A stretch of 64,000 bases of DNA from Bradyrhizobium sp. GTDB lineage: Bacteria > Pseudomonadota > Alphaproteobacteria > Rhizobiales > Xanthobacteraceae. Position numbers and translations under genes: made by a program. The notes under the pieces are model-generated. The model made no database searches. It was not told where the DNA came from and saw only the letters and a list, made by a program, of their open reading frames with translations. The DNA lies in contig NZ_JALHLP010000008.1 in assembly GCF_022844465.1 (NCBI RefSeq), positions 62,001-126,000 of the forward strand, written 5' to 3'. Shown here one piece after another: positions 60,500 through 64,000 of this stretch (position 1 is its first letter; the number at the start of each line of letters is the position of its first letter).

Positions 60500-62281
60500 A
60501 TGCAGCCACTCAAGCAGGATCGCGTGACGGCCTCGGCCAGCCAGCCGGGATTGCTGGCGCCGGACACCACGGGGATGAACTTTTACCGGGCCGATCCGGC
60601 GCTGGCGGATCTGCTTCGCCTGCATCTGCCCGATGCCCTGTTCCGCCATATCGAGCCGCATCTCGACCGTCTCGGCGCACTTGCCGGCGGTCATCTCGAC
60701 GAGTGCGCGCGGCTTGCCGACCGCCACCCGCCGGTGCTGCACCCGCGCGACCGTTTCGGCCGCGATATCCAGCATATCGAATATCACCCGGCCTATCGCG
60801 AACTGGAGAAGGCCGCGTTCGGCGAATTCGGCATCCACGCGATGTCGATCCGCAAGGGCATCATGGGCTGGCCGGACAAATACCCCGTCGTCGCCAAGCA
60901 CGCTTTTACGTTCCTGTTCAATCAGGCCGAGTTCGGGTTGGGCTGTCCGATCAACGTCACCGACGGCTGCGCCAAGCTGCTCGACAAATTCGGCAGCGCC
61001 GCGTTGAAGGCGAAATATCTGGACGGACTGACCCAGACCGACATAGGCAGATTGACCCAGGGTGGCCAGTTCATGACCGAGAAGGAAGGCGGCTCCGACG
61101 TCGGCACGCTGACGACCTCGGCCGTGCAGGAAGGCGACCACTGGCGGCTGTACGGCGAGAAATGGTTCTGCTCCAACGCGGACGCCGAGGTGGTGATGCT
61201 GCTGGCGCGGCCGGAAGGCGCCGGGCCGGGAACGCGCGGGGTCGGCCTGTTCCTGATGCCGCGGCGGCTCGATGACGGCTCGCCAAACCACTACCGGATC
61301 GTTCGCCTGAAGGACAAGCTCGGCACCCGCTCGATGGCCTCGGGCGAGATCAAGCTCGAAGGCGCGATCGCCTATGCGGTCGGCAAGCTCGACCGCGGCT
61401 TCGTGCAGATGGCCGAAATGGTCAATTCCTCCCGGCTTTCGAACGGCGTCAAATCCACCGCGCTGATGCGCCGGGCCCACCATGACGCGATGACGGTGGC
61501 GAAAAATCGAATCGTGTTCGGCCAGCGCATCATCGACCTGCCGCTGGCGCAGCGGCAGTTGATGAAGATAGCGCTTGCGACCGAACAGGCGCTGTCGATG
61601 AGCTTTCTCACCGCCGACGCGCTCGACCGCGCCGAAGCCGGCAGCCAGGATGCCGCGGCGCTGCTGCGCATCCTGACGCCGACGCTGAAATTCCGCGCCA
61701 CCCGCGACGCCCGCAAGGTCTGCGGCGATGCGCTGGAGATGCGCGGCGGCATCGGCTACATTGAGGAATTCGCAACCAGCAGGCTGTTGCGCGACGCTCA
61801 TCTCGGCTCGATCTGGGAAGGCACCGGCAATATCGTGGCGATCGATGCGCTGAAGCGGGCGGTCGGCCGGCACGGCGCCGACGCCGCGCTGGCCGCCGAC
61901 CTGCATGCGCGTCTCGATGACAGCCCCAACGTACCGCAGGCCTGGCGCGATCGCTTGCGGGCATTGACGGACCGCGCCATCGGCTTCGCCCGCGAGGTCG
62001 CCGGCCGTACCGATCATGAGGGCGACGCGCGGCGCGCCACCAGCCTATTATACCACGTCGCCAGCGCGGTCGCGCTGGCCTGGGAGGGCGGCCGGATTCA
62101 CGAGATGCGCGGCGATGCGCGGCGACTGCTGCTGTCGCGCCTGGTGGTTGACCATCGCATATCGCCTGGCGATCCGTTCCGGCTAACGGAAAATGCCGGC
62201 CAGCGCGCGATATCGGGCCATCTGCTCGGCGAGCGTAGCGTCGGGATGGCCGAGGTTGGCGAACTGCTCGTCGAAGCGTAG
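60500..62281 (+). CDS. acyl-CoA dehydrogenase (AidB-like)
   Basis: This is a 593-residue flavoenzyme. AidB-like features are the extended N-terminus, HPAYRELEKAAFGEFGIHAM, FGLGCPINVTDGCAKLLDKF, the MTEKEGGSDVGTLTT FAD/substrate box and the C-terminal RDARKVCGDALEMRGGIGYI segment. It oxidises acyl-CoA or protects DNA from alkylation in the AidB role; which applies is uncertain. AAGG precedes the ATG at 60500, favouring it over an upstream ATG at 60464. It shares a divergent region with the GST-like gene. The zinc alcohol dehydrogenase follows on the same strand after a repeat. Confidence 0.9.
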   Translation: MQPLKQDRVTASASQPGLLAPDTTGMNFYRADPALADLLRLHLPDALFRHIEPHLDRLGALAGGHLDECARLADRHPPVLHPRDRFGRDIQHIEYHPAYRELEKAAFGEFGIHAMSIRKGIMGWPDKYPVVAKHAFTFLFNQAEFGLGCPINVTDGCAKLLDKFGSAALKAKYLDGLTQTDIGRLTQGGQFMTEKEGGSDVGTLTTSAVQEGDHWRLYGEKWFCSNADAEVVMLLARPEGAGPGTRGVGLFLMPRRLDDGSPNHYRIVRLKDKLGTRSMASGEIKLEGAIAYAVGKLDRGFVQMAEMVNSSRLSNGVKSTALMRRAHHDAMTVAKNRIVFGQRIIDLPLAQRQLMKIALATEQALSMSFLTADALDRAEAGSQDAAALLRILTPTLKFRATRDARKVCGDALEMRGGIGYIEEFATSRLLRDAHLGSIWEGTGNIVAIDALKRAVGRHGADAALAADLHARLDDSPNVPQAWRDRLRALTDRAIGFAREVAGRTDHEGDARRATSLLYHVASAVALAWEGGRIHEMRGDARRLLLSRLVVDHRISPGDPFRLTENAGQRAISGHLLGERSVGMAEVGELLVEA

Positions 62282-62283
62282 GC

Positions 62284-62423
62284 TTCTTACCTCTCCCAAG
62301 GGGAGAGGTCGGATCGCGCCAGCGATCCGGGTGAGGGGGAGCGCTCTATCGATAGACCGGAACCCCTCGCCCGGACCGCATCGTTGATGCGCTCCGACCT
62401 CTCCCGTTCGGGAGAGGTAAGAA
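62284..62423. repeat. dispersed palindromic repeat, family B, copy 2
   Basis: The outer ends TCTTACCTCTCCC and CGGGAGAGGTAAGA are inverted complements, enclosing nested hairpins and a GATCGCGCCAGCGATC core. It is related to the copy at 39299-39477 and sits between the AidB-like and alcohol dehydrogenase genes. Confidence 0.8.
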
Positions 62424-62461
62424 AGCGCCGCGACACAAAGATAAACAATAGGGAGCACCCG

Positions 62462-63550
62462 ATGAAGGCCGCCGTTCTGTTTGAAGTCAACAAGCCGCTG
62501 GTGATCGAGGACGTCAGCCTGCCGAACCCCGGCCCGCGCGAAGTCCTGATCCGCACCCGCGTCGCCGGCCTCTGCCATTCCGACCTGCATTTCATGGAAG
62601 GGTTGTACCCGCATCCGCTGCCTGCGGTGCTGGGCCATGAATCCGCCGGTGTGGTCGAGAAGGTCGGGTCCGACGTCACCTATGTGAAGCCGGGCGATCA
62701 CGTCGTGACCTGCCTGTCGGTGTTCTGCGGCACCTGCGACAACTGCACCACCGGCCGCACGGTGCTGTGCACCGATACGACGGTGAAGATGCTGCCCGGC
62801 CAGTCCAACCGGCTGTCCTGGGCGCGCTCGGAGAAGCTCAATCAGTTCCTTAACCTGTCCTCGTTCGCCGAGCAGATGCTGGTTCACGAGAACGCCATCG
62901 TCAAAATCCGCAAGGACATGCCGCTCGAACTCGCCGCGCTGATCGGCTGCGGCGTCATCACCGGTTATGGCGCGGTCGTCAACACCGCAGGCGTCAAGGC
63001 CGGCGAGACGGTCGCGGTGATCGGCTGTGGCGGCGTCGGCATGGCCGCGATCAACGGCGCGGCGATCGCCGGCGCCGGACGCATCATCGCGATCGACACC
63101 AATCCGGCCAAGCTGCAGCTTGCCACCAAGCTCGGCGCCACCGACATCGTCGATCCCCGCAATGGCGACGTGGTGCAGCAGGTCCGCGACCTCACCAATG
63201 GCGGCGTGCAGCATTCATTCGAGGTGCTGGGACGCAAGGAAACCGCGGAGCAGTCGTTCGCCATGCTGGCGCCCGGCGGCACCGCGACCATCGTCGGCAT
63301 GATTCCATTCGGCCAGAAGATCGAGCTGCACGGTTTCGACTTCCTGCGCGAACGCCGGATCCAGGGCTCCTCGATGGGCTCCAACCATTTCCGCGTCGAC
63401 ATGCCCCGCCTGGTCGAGTTCTACATGCGCGGCAAGCTGCACCTTGAGGACTGGATCTCGGCCAAGCTCAAGCTGTCGGAGATCAACGAAGGCTTTGCCG
63501 CCATGAAAGCCGGCAAGACGCTGCGCAGCGTCATCATGTTCGACAGCTGA
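62462..63550 (+). CDS. zinc-dependent alcohol dehydrogenase (class III-like)
   Basis: This is a 362-residue medium-chain dehydrogenase. Catalytic zinc ligands are C38 (GLCHSD) and H59-E60 (GHESAG). The structural zinc ligands are C89, C92, C95 and C103 (FCGTCDNC...LC). The NAD-binding motif is IGCGGVGMAA (about residues 183-192), followed by D at about 206 in AIDTNPAK. It resembles class III and Zn-alcohol dehydrogenases of Actinobacteria and rhizobia. GGGAGCACCCG precedes the ATG. It is probably in one unit with the acyl-CoA dehydrogenase, separated by a repeat. Confidence 0.93.
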   Translation: MKAAVLFEVNKPLVIEDVSLPNPGPREVLIRTRVAGLCHSDLHFMEGLYPHPLPAVLGHESAGVVEKVGSDVTYVKPGDHVVTCLSVFCGTCDNCTTGRTVLCTDTTVKMLPGQSNRLSWARSEKLNQFLNLSSFAEQMLVHENAIVKIRKDMPLELAALIGCGVITGYGAVVNTAGVKAGETVAVIGCGGVGMAAINGAAIAGAGRIIAIDTNPAKLQLATKLGATDIVDPRNGDVVQQVRDLTNGGVQHSFEVLGRKETAEQSFAMLAPGGTATIVGMIPFGQKIELHGFDFLRERRIQGSSMGSNHFRVDMPRLVEFYMRGKLHLEDWISAKLKLSEINEGFAAMKAGKTLRSVIMFDS

Positions 63551-63560
63551 AGACAACGTC

Positions 63561-63662
63561 GTCATCCCGGGGCGATGCGAAGCATCGAACTACGGTGCGC
63601 AATTGCGCACCTGAGGATCTCGAGATTCCGGGTTCAGCCCTGTCGGGCTGCCCCGGAATGAC
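63561..63662. repeat. dispersed palindromic repeat, family A, single-core copy
   Basis: The element opens GTCATCCCGGGG, has core GGTGCGCAATTGCGCACC and TCTCGAGATTCC, and ends CCCCGGAATGAC. It lies 10 bp after the alcohol dehydrogenase stop, convergent with the SnoaL-like gene, and may help termination. Confidence 0.85.
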
Positions 63663-63671
63663 GGGCTCATC

Positions 63672-64000
63672 TCACCGTGACACATGCGCTGACACCGCGA
63701 GCCACTTGCCGTCCTGTTTCGCCCAGCAATCGGTATATCGCCCTTGGGCCGGCTGGCCGTCCGCGGTCGTGTAGCTGGTGGCGGCGTGGATGATGGCGAA
63801 GTCGCCGAGCAGGCGGATTTTGACGTCGCGCGCCGTCAGATTCCTGATCGTCACGGGAATTGAGCTCTGCTTCAGAAACGCAGCGCGATCGACCAGCGTC
63901 TTGTCGGGATTCGAGCAGTAGAAGTCGGCAGCAAGGATCTCGTCGAAGCGCTTGACGTCGGAGTGTTGTACCGAGGCGACGTAGTCGCGGTTGAGCGCGG
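63672..64000 (-). CDS. SnoaL/DUF4440-like NTF2-fold protein, C-terminal fragment (cut by window edge)
   Basis: The minus-strand frame is open from the right edge to a stop at 63672-63674, giving at least 109 residues; the N-terminus lies outside. The visible part has YVASVQHSDVKRFDEILAAD, a VRLL strand and the C-terminal GRYTDCWAKQDGKWLAVSAH. These fit the NTF2-like cone fold of DUF4440/SnoaL-type proteins, whose roles include isomerases, hydrolases and steroid-type binding. Function cannot be read. A GTG at 63854 is a poor start because the fold begins upstream. Confidence 0.75.
   Translation of the reverse strand, partial: ALNRDYVASVQHSDVKRFDEILAADFYCSNPDKTLVDRAAFLKQSSIPVTIRNLTARDVKIRLLGDFAIIHAATSYTTADGQPAQGRYTDCWAKQDGKWLAVSAHVSR

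Noticed and set aside
1..64000. CRISPR arrays, prophage or active insertion sequences
   Set aside because: No run of evenly spaced direct repeats, phage structural genes or transposase was seen. The only mobile-element trace is the decayed integrase near 1 kb.

Overview
The window is a stretch of chromosome from a high-GC alphaproteobacterium. Bradyrhizobium or a close relative (Nitrobacteraceae) is the best guess. This rests on overall codon and GC character, the dense run of catabolic and ABC-uptake operons, a DUF1127 gene, a Bradyrhizobium-type DUF1330/lyase cluster, and short palindromic dispersed repeats (CATTCCGGG...CCCGGAATG type) typical of that group. The genus call is inference; no marker gene such as rRNA lies in the window. 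There is no CRISPR array, intact prophage, transposase or replication origin. || Layout. 1-1.5 kb: an edge gene (PaaK/CapK-like ligase N-terminus), a small secreted Tyr/Arg-rich protein, and a heavily decayed P4-type integrase directly 3' of a tRNA-Leu(CAA), i.e. the scar of an old tRNA-integrated element. 1.6-2.8 kb: PNPOx-family protein and DsbB. 3.2-5.7 kb: a split thiamine-diphosphate decarboxylase (alpha/beta) with a triple-rhodanese protein. 5.9-14 kb: DEAD-box helicase, DUF1330 protein, fumarase-superfamily lyase, M29 aminopeptidase, amidohydrolase, periplasmic metallo-beta-lactamase-fold protein, epoxide-hydrolase-like alpha/beta hydrolase. 14-14.7 kb: a vapBC-type toxin-antitoxin pair with a perfect upstream palindrome. 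14.8-17.1 kb: a two-gene ABC exporter. 17.4-24.2 kb: a complete branched-chain-amino-acid-type uptake operon (HMGF, then substrate-binding protein) with an acyl-CoA ligase inside it, suggesting uptake and CoA activation of a carboxylic acid. 24.5-26.6 kb: PQQ- and haem c-dependent alcohol dehydrogenase. || 26.9-35.7 kb: a surface/signalling block with a LapG-like transglutaminase-fold cysteine protease, a divergent cysteine-free 1706-residue FecR/VCBS/RTX-type protein, and a CHASE2-adenylate/guanylate cyclase. A type I secretion ABC transporter and HlyD adaptor at 45.7-48.8 kb could export the giant protein. 35.8-45.1 kb: two divergent family-5 solute-binding proteins, and a Dpp/Opp-type importer operon preceded by a near-perfect sigma-54 promoter, with an AtzG-like small subunit and an amidase translationally coupled between the two ATPase genes. 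This points to nitrogen-regulated uptake and deamidation of an amide or peptide. 49-53 kb: CinA-family protein, an operon of two paralogous amidohydrolases plus a Rieske ferredoxin, and a DedA-like membrane protein. 53-56.7 kb: tcuB, tcuA and a LysR regulator (tricarballylate oxidation). 56.8-64 kb: DUF1127, GNAT, enoyl-CoA hydratase, an SDR lacking the catalytic Tyr, a GST-like protein, an AidB-like acyl-CoA dehydrogenase, a zinc alcohol dehydrogenase, and an edge SnoaL-like gene. || The region is mainly nutrient scavenging and small-molecule degradation, punctuated by short palindromic repeats in the intergenic gaps. The most notable assemblies are the FecR/VCBS-CHASE2-protease-T1SS set, the sigma-54-driven importer with its built-in amidase, and the tandem amidohydrolase/Rieske operon.
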